Shown here: one piece after another, positions 1 to 7,304 of the stretch
How the letters are laid out: the number at the start of each line of letters is the position of its first letter
Numbering within the stretch: the stretch's first letter is position 1
Assembly (NCBI GenBank): GCA_937896015.1
Contig: CALBLR010000050.1
Coordinates: 1 to 8,945, forward strand
Direction: 5' to 3'
DNA length: 8,945 nucleotides
Source: an uncultured Prevotellaceae bacterium
Lineage (GTDB): Bacteria > Bacteroidota > Bacteroidia > Bacteroidales > Muribaculaceae
Notes under the pieces: model-generated
Seen by the model: the letters and a program-made list of their open reading frames with translations, nothing else
Told to the model about the DNA's origin: nothing
Databases searched by the model: none
Translations under genes and position numbers: made by a program

Positions 1-31
1 CGTAAGATTCGCTGTTTGCCAGTGAATGCAT
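1..31 (-). CDS. possible N-terminal fragment of a leftward gene
   Basis: On the minus strand an ATG at 31-29 opens a frame that reads M-H-S-L-A-N-S-E-S-Y and runs off the window. The same frame stays open upstream to a stop at 85-83, reading K-A-N-S-I-A-D-A-H-T-S-I-Q-A-V-E-Q before the ATG, but I see no other ATG, GTG or TTG start in it. The support is positional: a good leftward promoter lies at 174-205, giving a leader of roughly 135 nt. Ten codons are too few to recognise a family. The true start could lie beyond the edge, so this call is weak. Confidence 0.3.
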   Translation of the reverse strand, partial: MHSLANSESY

Positions 32-173
32 CTGCTCTACAGCCTGAATGGAAGTATGCGCATCTGCAATACTATTAGCTTTTTAAGTAATTCTTTTTTT
101 AGTTTTCAAAAAAATTGGTTCGTTACACTTCTTAAAAGATCAACCTGTTTGGTTTTACAGCTTTCAAGTGCCG

Positions 174-205
174 CAAATTTACATTCATTTTCACAACGAA
201 ACAAA
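174..205 (-). promoter_or_regulatory. leftward Bacteroidetes-type promoter
   Basis: Read on the minus strand, TTTG (205-202) is followed after 20 bases by TAAATTTG (181-174). This matches the known Bacteroidetes housekeeping consensus (-33 TTTG, -7 TAnnTTTG) at both boxes and in spacing. Transcription would start near 165-170 and run left out of the window. The surrounding DNA is strongly A+T-rich. Confidence 0.6.
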
Positions 206-360
206 TTTCAAACAAAAAAATTCGTCATTAACCTGATATTTTTTCACCGCAAAAGCTAATTTCCACCATATTTGCCTTTTCCCTTAGAAAAAGAACAATC
301 AACGGTTAACCCAAATTAGTAGCAGCCAATAAATAAGGACTCGCAAAGTGCTGGCATAAC

Positions 361-397
361 GGCCAAAGGCTGTCACGAAACCTGACGGCTTTTGGCC
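361..397 (+). other. strong 15-bp hairpin, possible structured RNA or intergenic repeat
   Basis: Positions 361-375 pair with 383-397 around a 7-base loop (376-382), giving 15 consecutive pairs that begin GGCCAAA and end TTTGGCC. Two pairs (368-390 and 371-387) are G-T. These are G-U pairs in a plus-strand RNA but C-A mismatches in a minus-strand RNA, so the fold favours rightward transcription. No T-run follows, so it is not a simple terminator. The opposite strand carries a 60-codon open frame (481-299) that I regard as a by-product of the repeat, not a gene. Confidence 0.45.
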
Positions 398-409
398 AAT
401 GGGGTGAAA

Positions 410-450
410 TGTTACTGTTTTGTTATACTGAGCTGTTACGTGATTGTTAC
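410..450 (+). repeat. four phased TGTTA direct repeats
   Basis: TGTTA occurs at 410, 421, 434 and 445, at intervals of 11, 13 and 11 bases. Three copies continue as TGTTAC and one as TGTTAT. Spacing near one helical turn places the copies roughly on one face of the DNA, as in a tandem operator. The last copy overlaps a TACCTTTG word (448-455) that matches the TAnnTTTG -7 box on the plus strand. The nearest TTTG upstream (419-422) is 25 bases away, longer than usual. The repeat itself is plain; its role as an operator is inferred. Confidence 0.4.
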
Positions 451-482
451 CTTTGCAGTGTGAAAAGACTAATGCGCACATT

Positions 483-498
483 TGTGAGAATGTGAGAA
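483..498 (+). repeat. 8-bp tandem duplication
   Basis: TGTGAGAA is repeated exactly, head to tail, at 483-490 and 491-498. It lies about 35 bases beyond the phased TGTTA cluster. This could be a slippage product or a binding-site pair. Confidence 0.35.
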
Positions 499-714
499 GA
501 AATCCAGAATTCGTTACTTTTCATAAAAGACAATTAATCTAATCTTATGGGAAAACTATTTTTTCTTTTTTTCTGCAACGCGCTGTTTTGAGAGCACAGA
601 AAAAGTGGTCGCATTTGTGTCGTTTACCACAAAACCGCATGAATTGTGGCATCGCTGATGTCATAGTCCAAAAGTATAGCATAGCGCTAAAACGCATAAA
701 ATAAGCTATTTAGC

Positions 715-866
715 GTAGGGACGCGGCATGCCGCGTCCGACGGGCGTAGCCCTCCTCCAGCGCGAAAGCCAAATCACACCAAATGGCCTACATTGGCTGT
801 GATTGCCGATGTATAACCGATTGATTAGTGGTGGATTGCGGCGGGCGTGGCATGCCACGCCCATAC
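715..866. repeat. inverted pair of REP-like palindromes (BIME-like)
   Basis: Two perfect 20-bp palindromes face each other. The left is GGACGCGGCATGCCGCGTCC (719-738), preceded by GTAG (715-718). The right is GGGCGTGGCATGCCACGCCC (843-862), preceded on its own strand by GTAT (866-863). A tetranucleotide such as GTAG at the foot of a short hairpin is the known layout of REP elements mobilised by RAYT (TnpA-REP) transposases, and inverted pairs are known as BIMEs. The two hairpins differ only at two base pairs, each compensated on the other arm. No RAYT gene is in the window. The element follows the 3' end of the susCD operon, a common REP location. Confidence 0.65.
789..813 (+). other. hairpin between the two REP-like palindromes
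   Basis: TACATTGGC (789-797) pairs with GCCGATGTA (805-813) around a 7-base loop, giving 9 pairs of which one is G-T. It sits midway between the two palindromes, so a plus-strand RNA of 715-866 could fold into three consecutive hairpins. The stem is clear; its relevance is inferred. Confidence 0.35.
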
Positions 867-915
867 AGTTTACGTCGCAGTTTGGGGGCATTCGGCACCT
901 ATGGGGGCGAAATGC

Positions 916-950
916 AGCAGACCCCGGGGGCGGTGCCCTCGGGGTCTGCT
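916..950 (-). terminator. terminator-like hairpin after the susCD-BACON operon
   Basis: Positions 916-930 pair with 936-950 around a 5-base loop, a 15-bp, very G+C-rich stem with one G-T pair (927-939). It begins 25 bases beyond the TAA stop of the BACON gene, where a terminator for the leftward operon is expected. The U-tract is poor in that direction (TGCATTTCG after the stem on the minus strand). On the plus strand the stem is followed by TTTATT. It may act in both directions, or only protect the 3' end of the message. Confidence 0.5.
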
Positions 951-975
951 TTATTGGGTTATGGATGGAGCGGGA

Positions 976-2349
976 TTAGCGGTACTCCACTTTCACATTG
1001 TCGAAGAACATGCGGTTCTTGCCTTTGCCCACGCCCTTGAGGGCTGTGTCGAAGAGGCCGCCAAACAGGGCGATGCGAGTCTGGCTGGTTGCGCCCTCGA
1101 TGAGCACTGTGTAGTGGGTGAACGGCTCGTCCCAAATCTTAAGGCCGGTGGGGTCGATGTTCTGGTTAAACTGGTTGTCGGCATGCAGTGTGGCGTGAGC
1201 CACGCCCACGAGCTCGATGGGGTTGCCATTCTCGTCGCAGTAGCTGAATGAGCGCTCTACGCTGTTTTTGGTCTCATCGCCGCCGGTGATGCCAACCACC
1301 TTGCCGCCGCCTATCACGCCCACATAGAGCTCCTTGTCGTCGACAGCGCCAGTGGCAGCAGCATAGGCCACCGCCTGGAAGCTGACCTTGATGTCGCGTG
1401 TGCCCTCAATCTTGGTGAGCGCGGGCGACAGCCCCTCGCCGCCAAAGTTGGTGCGGCCCACCTTCACGAAGCCCTTCATTGAGTATGCTGCGGGCACTTT
1501 CTTCGACATGAGGCCGCTGCGCGACTCCCAGCCGTGCGACTTCTCATCGGCGCTCCATGCGTCGATGCGCAAGCACTTGTCGTACTCCCAACCCACGAGC
1601 GGATAGTCGACGCCTGCCTCGCTCTTAACGAGCCAAGTGAAGTTTTCATACAGCAGCACCTCGCCCAGCTGGGTGATGGGTATGTTGAGTTGCAGGTTGC
1701 TGAAGTCGCCCTCACCCTGCACGTGCAGCGTGGCGTTGCGCTCGGCACCCGGGGTGTTGTAGAGACAGTTGAGCTTAATCACGCCCTCACTGTCGAGGGT
1801 GGCCGTAACCCAATCGCTGTTTTCGCCCTGGATTTCGAAAGTGAAGGGCACATTGGTGATGATGGGGATGAGCACGTCGCCACCTTCGCGGGCCACCTGC
1901 ACCATATTGGATGAGGCGCGCATGTATGGCTCACTGAGCTTTTGCATGATGGTAACGGTCTGGCCGCAGTCCTCGCCGTCGAGCAGCACCTTGAACTTGA
2001 GCTCACGGTTTACGGGCTTCACGTTTTCGAGCGATGACACGCGGATGATGCCGTCGCCCTCGCCCTCAGAGGGGAACACGCGCACCCAGCCATTTTCGCC
2101 CTGGGCCACAAGTTTCCAGGGGCGGTTGGAGCGAACCACGAATTTCTTGGCGGCCGAGTAGGATGTGGTGTCGATAGCCACATTCTCGAGCACAATTGCG
2201 CCGTCGGTGAGTCCCTCGACGTTGAAGTAGGGGTCGCCGTCATATTTGTCGTCATTGCACGAAGTGAAGCCAAAGGCCAGTGCTGCGACAAGTGCCAGCA
2301 GGCTCAGAGCCCTGACACGATTCAGAATATTTGTCTTAAATGTTTTCAT
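976..2349 (-). CDS. surface lipoprotein with two BACON domains, susCD-associated
   Basis: This 457-residue protein has a type II signal peptide with a lipobox ending at Cys31 (F-T-S-C), followed by N-D-D, which fits the acidic export signal of Bacteroidetes surface lipoproteins. Residues about 41-137 form one BACON-type immunoglobulin-like domain (S-N-R-P-W near 74-78, G-W-V near 87-89, ending T-V-T-I-M-Q). A second, more divergent one spans about 142-229 (W180). The remaining ~225 residues are predicted beta-rich with no catalytic motif I recognise, and end F-F-D-N-V-K-V-E-Y-R, as many jelly-roll binding modules do. As the third gene of a susCD operon it is probably a SusE/SusF-like surface ligand-binding protein, with the BACON domains as spacers or mucin/glycan-contacting modules. 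The ligand is unknown. The start is fixed by the 4-base overlap with susD and a strong Shine-Dalgarno sequence. Confidence 0.85.
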   Translation of the reverse strand: MKTFKTNILNRVRALSLLALVAALAFGFTSCNDDKYDGDPYFNVEGLTDGAIVLENVAIDTTSYSAAKKFVVRSNRPWKLVAQGENGWVRVFPSEGEGDGIIRVSSLENVKPVNRELKFKVLLDGEDCGQTVTIMQKLSEPYMRASSNMVQVAREGGDVLIPIITNVPFTFEIQGENSDWVTATLDSEGVIKLNCLYNTPGAERNATLHVQGEGDFSNLQLNIPITQLGEVLLYENFTWLVKSEAGVDYPLVGWEYDKCLRIDAWSADEKSHGWESRSGLMSKKVPAAYSMKGFVKVGRTNFGGEGLSPALTKIEGTRDIKVSFQAVAYAAATGAVDDKELYVGVIGGGKVVGITGGDETKNSVERSFSYCDENGNPIELVGVAHATLHADNQFNQNIDPTGLKIWDEPFTHYTVLIEGATSQTRIALFGGLFDTALKGVGKGKNRMFFDNVKVEYR

Positions 2350-3935
2350 TGTTGATCACCTCTTTTGAATAATAACTGGCCAGTGATGGCTTGCTTGCTC
2401 CACCAGATGGGAGTGCGCATATTGTTTTCGCCGCCCATGCGCTTGAGAGCCTCGTCGACGTTGGCGCGGTTGTTGGCCACGGTGGTATTGGGATAGCCGA
2501 AGCGCTGGGGGAACTCGTAGTCGTTATACTCTGTGCCGTTGCCAATCTTGAGCTCGGGATAGCCGGTGCGGCGCACCTCGTGGTAGGCCTCCATGCCGGT
2601 CCAGAACAGTGCCAGCCACTTTTGCTCGCCTATGAGCTTGGCGTGGTCGTCGTTGAGATCCCAGTTGGCAAGTTTAGAGCTCATATATTTGTCGATGTCC
2701 TCGGCTGTGATGGTGCAGGGACGGTCGCTGTACTGGCCCAGGGGGGCCCACTTCTCGAGCGAGGCACGCACGCCCGACTCGTAGAAGCTGCGTGCGGCAG
2801 TCTCGCCGCCAGCGATTTCGTTTTTCAGAGCCATTTCGGCCAGGATGAAGTTGACTTCGGCATAGTCCATGTAGAACACCTGGCAGTCGGGGCGGGCAAG
2901 CACGGGGAAGTTGAGGCGCGCAGCGCCGCTGTTGCTCTTGTTGCGGTCCTCGGGCAGGCAGCCTGCAATGGCGCCCTTCCAGCCCTCGCTGCCTGACACT
3001 GCCCAGATGTCGAGGCGCGGGTCGTAGTAGCTTTGGAGGCCCACCTCATTGTATTCCACAGTGAGTTTCACCATCTGCTCAGAGATGTGGTAGGAGTTGG
3101 TGGTGAAGTCGCTCTCCTTGGTGGTGGAGAAGGTGCTGCGGTATGGGGCGACGCCGCTATACTTGATGGTGGCGTTGTCGTCGTTGCTGGTGAAGATGGG
3201 ATACTTGCTGGGGTTGTCGATGATTTTCTGTACCAACTCGCCAGCGTTCATCTCGGCACGGCCGCTCACGCGGCACAGCAGGCGCAGCATGAGCGAGTTG
3301 TTGAACTTGCGCCACTTGGCCATGTCGCCGCCATACATGCAGTCCATTGAGGGTTTCTTGAACTCGGGGTTCTTGGCATATAGGCTGTTGGCACTGTCGA
3401 GGTCGGCAAGCATGAGTTTGTACACTTCTTCCTGTGAATCAAGTTTGGGCTTTGTGATGCCCTCGCTGCGGGCCTTGAAGGCCTCGCGGTAGGGGATGTC
3501 GCCATACATGTCGGTAAGGTTGCTCATGAGCAGCACCTTGTAGGTGGTGGCCACGGCCCGTGCGGCGGGGTCTTTGAACTTTATTGCCTGCTCCAGCATG
3601 TGCTGGGCGTCGTTGGCATAGCCAGAATAGGCGTTCCACACGCTCGACCAGTCGGCGTCGCCTATTTTGTAGCGGTGCTCCTCGCGGGTGGTGCCGCCGC
3701 TGAATGCGGTGTACTGCGCCAACTCATCATTCCACTTATACGTGTAGTTTTCCCACATCGACTTGGCCGTCTTGTAGAACAGGGGTTCAAACAGGCTGTA
3801 GGGGTCGATGTCGCCCACCACCATGGTGTTGGGGTTGGTGTTGGTAGGCTCAAAGTCGTGGGTGCACGAACTCATGCCAGCCACGGTGAGCGTGGCGAGT
3901 GCAGCCAGTCCTAAGTGTTTTATTGATTTGTTCAT
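2346..3935 (-). CDS. susD: SusD-like nutrient-binding lipoprotein (SusD-like_2 type)
   Basis: This 529-residue protein is the surface lid of a SusCD importer. It captures an oligomeric ligand and closes over the SusC channel. A lipoprotein signal ends at Cys24 (G-M-S-S-C), and an acidic residue follows shortly after (C-T-H-D). The mature start F-E-P-T-N-T-N-P-N and the motif M-Y-G-D-I-P-Y-R-E-A-F (143-153) are typical of the SusD/RagB families, particularly the branch Pfam calls SusD-like_2, as I recall it. Further family features are W-R-K-F-N-N-S-L-M-L-R-L in the middle, helical Y-M-D-Y-A-E-V-N-F-I-L-A-E-M, and G-M-E-A-Y-H-E-V-R-R-T-G-Y-P near the C-terminus. Length is normal for the family. 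It lies 48 bases after susC with no promoter or Shine-Dalgarno between them, and overlaps the next gene by 4 bases. The symbol denotes the family, not the starch system. The ligand cannot be deduced. Confidence 0.93.
   Translation of the reverse strand: MNKSIKHLGLAALATLTVAGMSSCTHDFEPTNTNPNTMVVGDIDPYSLFEPLFYKTAKSMWENYTYKWNDELAQYTAFSGGTTREEHRYKIGDADWSSVWNAYSGYANDAQHMLEQAIKFKDPAARAVATTYKVLLMSNLTDMYGDIPYREAFKARSEGITKPKLDSQEEVYKLMLADLDSANSLYAKNPEFKKPSMDCMYGGDMAKWRKFNNSLMLRLLCRVSGRAEMNAGELVQKIIDNPSKYPIFTSNDDNATIKYSGVAPYRSTFSTTKESDFTTNSYHISEQMVKLTVEYNEVGLQSYYDPRLDIWAVSGSEGWKGAIAGCLPEDRNKSNSGAARLNFPVLARPDCQVFYMDYAEVNFILAEMALKNEIAGGETAARSFYESGVRASLEKWAPLGQYSDRPCTITAEDIDKYMSSKLANWDLNDDHAKLIGEQKWLALFWTGMEAYHEVRRTGYPELKIGNGTEYNDYEFPQRFGYPNTTVANNRANVDEALKRMGGENNMRTPIWWSKQAITGQLLFKRGDQQ
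2354..2364 (-). promoter_or_regulatory. strong Shine-Dalgarno for the BACON gene, inside susD
   Basis: On the minus strand AAGAGGTGATC precedes the BACON gene ATG (2349-2347), with 9 bases between the GAGG core and the ATG. It is one base short of the full 16S-tail complement AAGGAGGTGATC. It lies in the last codons of susD (K-R-G-D-Q-Q), whose TGA shares bases with the ATG (ATGA, 2349-2346). susC, susD and the transpeptidase gene show no such motif near their starts. This fits translational coupling or reinitiation. Confidence 0.6.
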
Positions 3936-3983
3936 TGTTTACTCTACTTAATTAATTTTTCAGATAAATCGTTTTGCACATCA

Positions 3984-6900
3984 TCAGAAACCGAGCTTGA
4001 TATTGACGCCATAAGTGCGGGTCATCGGGAACGACATGGCCTCGATGCCGCCAGTGATGCTGGCACCGTTGAGCATACCGGCCTCAGGATCGTATTGCGG
4101 CCAGCTGGTGATGCAGAACACGTTGGTGGCATACACGCCGAGCGATGCGTTTTGCAGCACGCGGGTCTTGGCAAGCACGTTTTTGGGCAGCGCATAGTCG
4201 AGGCGCAGCTCTTTGAGTTTGAGGAAGTCGGTCTTGAAGGTGTTCTCCTCCACGTTGTCGCGGATATACTTGTAAGAGCCGTAGTAGGTCTGGATGTTTT
4301 CGGTGACGGTGGTGTTTTTGGTGTAGCTGATGGTGCCGTCGGCATTCTTCACAGCGTTCACGCCGCTCACCACGAGGCCGTCGTAGCGGCCGGGCAGAGT
4401 GGCCTTAATCTTGCCCAGGTATCCCAGGGCGAAGTTGGTCACCGAGTAGCAGTGGCCGCCCATCTGAGCGGTGAACGATGCACTCAGAGTGAAGCCCTTG
4501 TAGCTGAAGCGGTGAGTCATGCCGCCGCGCCAGGTGGGGTTAACCTTGCCTATGCGGCGGTTGGCCTGCTGGTCGAGCAGAGGATAGCCATTTTTTGCAT
4601 TGACGAGGATTTGGCCCGAGCAGTCAACCTGGTTGCCGTTCTCGTCGGTGTAGAACGAGCCTTCGGGAGCGCGCTGATAGCCTTTACCGTAGATCCAGTT
4701 CATTTCCTCGCCCACGAATGAGTAGATATACACACGGTTGCCGATGGTGGTGCCGTTGTTGGCGAGTTGGAGGGGAGTTTCGGGATCCCAGCCGTCGAGG
4801 TAGCTGACAAGTTTGTTCCAGTTGCGCGACCAGTTCACGTCCATCGACCACTCGAATCCGTGAGTGCGCACAGGCACGATGTGGGCCGAGATTTCGATAC
4901 CGCGGTTGCGGATTTCACCGGCATTGACGCGCATCGAGCTTGCGCCGATAATGGGGTCGGTCTTGGCCGAGATAATCTGGTCGGTGGTGCTTGAGTTGTA
5001 GAACGCGAGGTCGAGCGAGAAGCGGTTTTTCAGGAAGATAGCTTCCAGGCCTGCCTCCCAGCTTTCCACGTTTTCAGGCTTGATCCAGCGGTTGGCGATG
5101 GAAGAAGGCATCGAGTAGCCGCCAGAGTAGTCGCTTTCGGTCTTATAGTAGTCTTCGGTGGTGTAGGGGTCGGTGTCGTTGCCCACGTTAGCCCACGACA
5201 GGCGCACCTTGAGCATGTCGATCCAGCGGGCCTTTTCCTTGAGGCCAAACACCTTGTCGAGCAGCACGCTGGCACTGATGCTGGGGTAGAAGAACGACCA
5301 GTTGCCGCGAGTGAGCGCGCTCGACCAGTCGTTGCGGCCTGTGATGTCGAGGAAGTAAGTGTTGTCCCAGCTTGCCGAAGCAAAACCGTAGAAGCTGTTC
5401 ACGATTTTCTTGCTGCGGTAGTCGTAGGGAACTGCGGGCACATCAACGGGAGCGTTGTTCACATTGTAGACGCCCTCCACGCCAAGCTCGTTAAGAGTGA
5501 CGTAGTGGCGGAAAGTTTTCTGAGTCATGGTGTTGCCACCGAATGCCACGTTGAATCCGAGGCGCTTGTCCACCCAGTCGTTGTTCACGTAACGCAGCAG
5601 GAAGTCGGAGTTGAACTCATTGTAGCGAATTGTCTGCTCGCGATAGTAGCCCTTGAGATAGCTGGGGGTGTTCACGGGGCGCTTGATGCGGCGGAACTCG
5701 TCGCTCATGTCGAGACCAGAACGGATGTCGAGGGTAAGACCCTTGACGGGGAACTTGATGGTGGCGGTCACATTGCCATACACGCGGTCCTTGGTCGAGG
5801 CGTTGGTGGCCTCATAGAGGTTGCGGTAGGGGTTGTAGGGAGTGCCAGGGTTCACAAGGCTGTGGCCGTTGTTGCCGCCGCCGTTGATGTTCTCGTCGGT
5901 GTAGCGGCCCTGGAAGTACTCATCTTTATATACGCTGATGGGGTTGCAGGAGAAGCCCCAGGTGAGGAGGTACAGCGGGTTGTAGCTGCCGTAGCCGCTC
6001 ACGGGCATATTGTCGCTCTTGCGGTGGTTGTAGTTGACCTTGGCCGAAACCTTGATCCACTTGTTGAGCTCGGTGGTGCCTGAGAACGACACATTCTGCT
6101 TCTGGTAGCCTGTGTTGGGCAGGATCCAGTCGTTGTGAGTGTCGGTGACGCTCAGGCGGGCGTTGCCACCCTTGCCGTTGCCGCCGTCGATGGTGACGGT
6201 GTTGTTGAATGTGGTGCCGGTCTCGAAGATGCCGGTATACCAGTCGTCTTGGTAAACCCAAGGCATTTTGGTGAATTTGCCAGTCTCCCAATCCTTACTT
6301 GAATACAGGTAGCGATACTGGTTGGGGTCGTATTTGGCACCGAAGCCGGTGCGCGAGTAGTTGCGGCTCTGGGCTATGCCGTCGGGGGCATCTTCGGCAG
6401 AGATGTTCCACAGACTGAAGTCGTTGTAGCCCAGGTCACCGCCGTTGCCATACTCGGTCTGGAAGTCGGGGAAGTAGCTGGCCTTCTCAAACACCACCGA
6501 CGAGTTGACAGTTACGCCCACGCCTTTCTGCTTGCGTCCGTTCTTGGTGGTGATGATGATGGCGCCATTGGCTGCGCGCGAACCGTAGAGTGCGGTTGCC
6601 GACGGGCCTTTGAGCACGCTCACGCTTTCCACGTCTTCGGGGTTGATGTCGGCCGCGCCGTTACCGAAGTCGGCCGATGCGGCGTCGTTGCTGTAAGCGC
6701 TGCCACTGCCTGAGGCCACCGAGCCGTTGGAGATGGGCACACCGTCGACCACAAACAGGGCCTCGTTGCTGCCGTAGTTAAGCGACTGCTCGCCACGCAG
6801 CACCACGCGGAGAGATCCGGTGGGGCCAGTGCCGGCGCCACTGATGCTAAGGCCGGCCACCTTGCCGCTGAGGGAGTTCAGCCAGTTGCCCGACGAAGTC

Positions 6901-7304
6901 TTGGTGAGCTCGCTGTTGTCGACCTTCGACACGGCATAGCCCAGCGACTTCTGTTCGCGAGTGATACCGAGTGCGGTCACCACCACATCGTTGAGCAGCA
7001 CGCCCGACTCCTTCATTGTGATTGTCACGGTGTTGCCTTTGGCGGCCACCTCTTGCTTGGCGTAGCCCACCGACTGGAACACGAGCACAGGGTTTTTGCC
7101 TGTGACTTTCAGAGAGAATTTGCCATCAATGTCAGTGCTGGTGCCATTGGTGGTGCCCTTCTGCATGATGGTCGCACCCACCATGGGTGTCTTGCCATCC
7201 GACTCATAGACAGTACCAGTCACCTTTGTTTGCGCCGACACAGCTGTCGAGACCACAAGCAAAATGAGTAACCAAACCGTCCTTAAGACTCGTTTAAAAT
7301 CCAT
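3984..7304 (-). CDS. susC: SusC/RagA-family TonB-linked outer membrane transporter
   Basis: This 1106-residue protein is the outer-membrane channel that imports a SusD-bound ligand using energy from TonB-ExbBD. A signal peptide occupies about 1-24 (V-S-A before Gln25). A carboxypeptidase-regulatory-like beta domain spans about 26-100 (V-T-G-T-V-Y, D-I-D-G-K-F-S, V-F-Q-S-V-G-Y). A TonB-box-like stretch D-V-V-V-T-A-L-G lies at 106-113. The plug domain runs about 115-258, with L-R-G, V-V-D-G-V-P and the SusC-family signature G-S-R-A-A-N-G-A-I-I-I-T-T-K-N-G (241-256). The rest is a beta-barrel ending in Phe, as outer-membrane barrels do. Length is usual for the family and the frame is intact. It is first in the operon, behind the promoter at 7411-7445. 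The ATG at 7304 immediately precedes the signal peptide. The start lacks a Shine-Dalgarno motif and sits in A+T-rich DNA, normal for Bacteroidetes. Confidence 0.96.
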   Translation of the reverse strand: MDFKRVLRTVWLLILLVVSTAVSAQTKVTGTVYESDGKTPMVGATIMQKGTTNGTSTDIDGKFSLKVTGKNPVLVFQSVGYAKQEVAAKGNTVTITMKESGVLLNDVVVTALGITREQKSLGYAVSKVDNSELTKTSSGNWLNSLSGKVAGLSISGAGTGPTGSLRVVLRGEQSLNYGSNEALFVVDGVPISNGSVASGSGSAYSNDAASADFGNGAADINPEDVESVSVLKGPSATALYGSRAANGAIIITTKNGRKQKGVGVTVNSSVVFEKASYFPDFQTEYGNGGDLGYNDFSLWNISAEDAPDGIAQSRNYSRTGFGAKYDPNQYRYLYSSKDWETGKFTKMPWVYQDDWYTGIFETGTTFNNTVTIDGGNGKGGNARLSVTDTHNDWILPNTGYQKQNVSFSGTTELNKWIKVSAKVNYNHRKSDNMPVSGYGSYNPLYLLTWGFSCNPISVYKDEYFQGRYTDENINGGGNNGHSLVNPGTPYNPYRNLYEATNASTKDRVYGNVTATIKFPVKGLTLDIRSGLDMSDEFRRIKRPVNTPSYLKGYYREQTIRYNEFNSDFLLRYVNNDWVDKRLGFNVAFGGNTMTQKTFRHYVTLNELGVEGVYNVNNAPVDVPAVPYDYRSKKIVNSFYGFASASWDNTYFLDITGRNDWSSALTRGNWSFFYPSISASVLLDKVFGLKEKARWIDMLKVRLSWANVGNDTDPYTTEDYYKTESDYSGGYSMPSSIANRWIKPENVESWEAGLEAIFLKNRFSLDLAFYNSSTTDQIISAKTDPIIGASSMRVNAGEIRNRGIEISAHIVPVRTHGFEWSMDVNWSRNWNKLVSYLDGWDPETPLQLANNGTTIGNRVYIYSFVGEEMNWIYGKGYQRAPEGSFYTDENGNQVDCSGQILVNAKNGYPLLDQQANRRIGKVNPTWRGGMTHRFSYKGFTLSASFTAQMGGHCYSVTNFALGYLGKIKATLPGRYDGLVVSGVNAVKNADGTISYTKNTTVTENIQTYYGSYKYIRDNVEENTFKTDFLKLKELRLDYALPKNVLAKTRVLQNASLGVYATNVFCITSWPQYDPEAGMLNGASITGGIEAMSFPMTRTYGVNIKLGF

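Larger units (their letters stand above)
32..975. other. 944-bp spacer without a convincing protein gene
   Basis: Between the possible leftward gene at the window edge and the stop codon of the BACON lipoprotein gene I find no credible coding region. The left half is A+T-rich with several small inverted repeats: GGTTAACC at 304-311, CCACAA/TTGTGG at 627-632 and 644-649, and CGCTAAA/TTTAGCG at 685-691 and 709-715. The right half holds the REP-like pair and the terminator-like hairpin. Open frames here are short and follow repeat DNA on both strands. Confidence 0.6.

Noticed and set aside
26..259. 77-codon plus-strand open frame at the left edge
   Set aside because: It opposes the leftward promoter at 174-205, lies in A+T-rich spacer, and its Phe/Ser/Lys-rich product looks like translated non-coding DNA.
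299..481. 60-codon minus-strand open frame
   Set aside because: It runs through the 361-397 hairpin, has no recognisable domain or good start context, and is better explained as the reverse strand of a repeat or RNA element.
669..676. TACTTTTG on the minus strand, matching the -7 box
   Set aside because: No TTG or TTTG lies about 20 bases upstream on that strand, and there is no credible gene downstream.
706..1251. Several short open frames over the REP-like pair on both strands
   Set aside because: They translate the palindromes and the antisense of the BACON gene; composition is Arg/Cys/Pro-rich with no domain.
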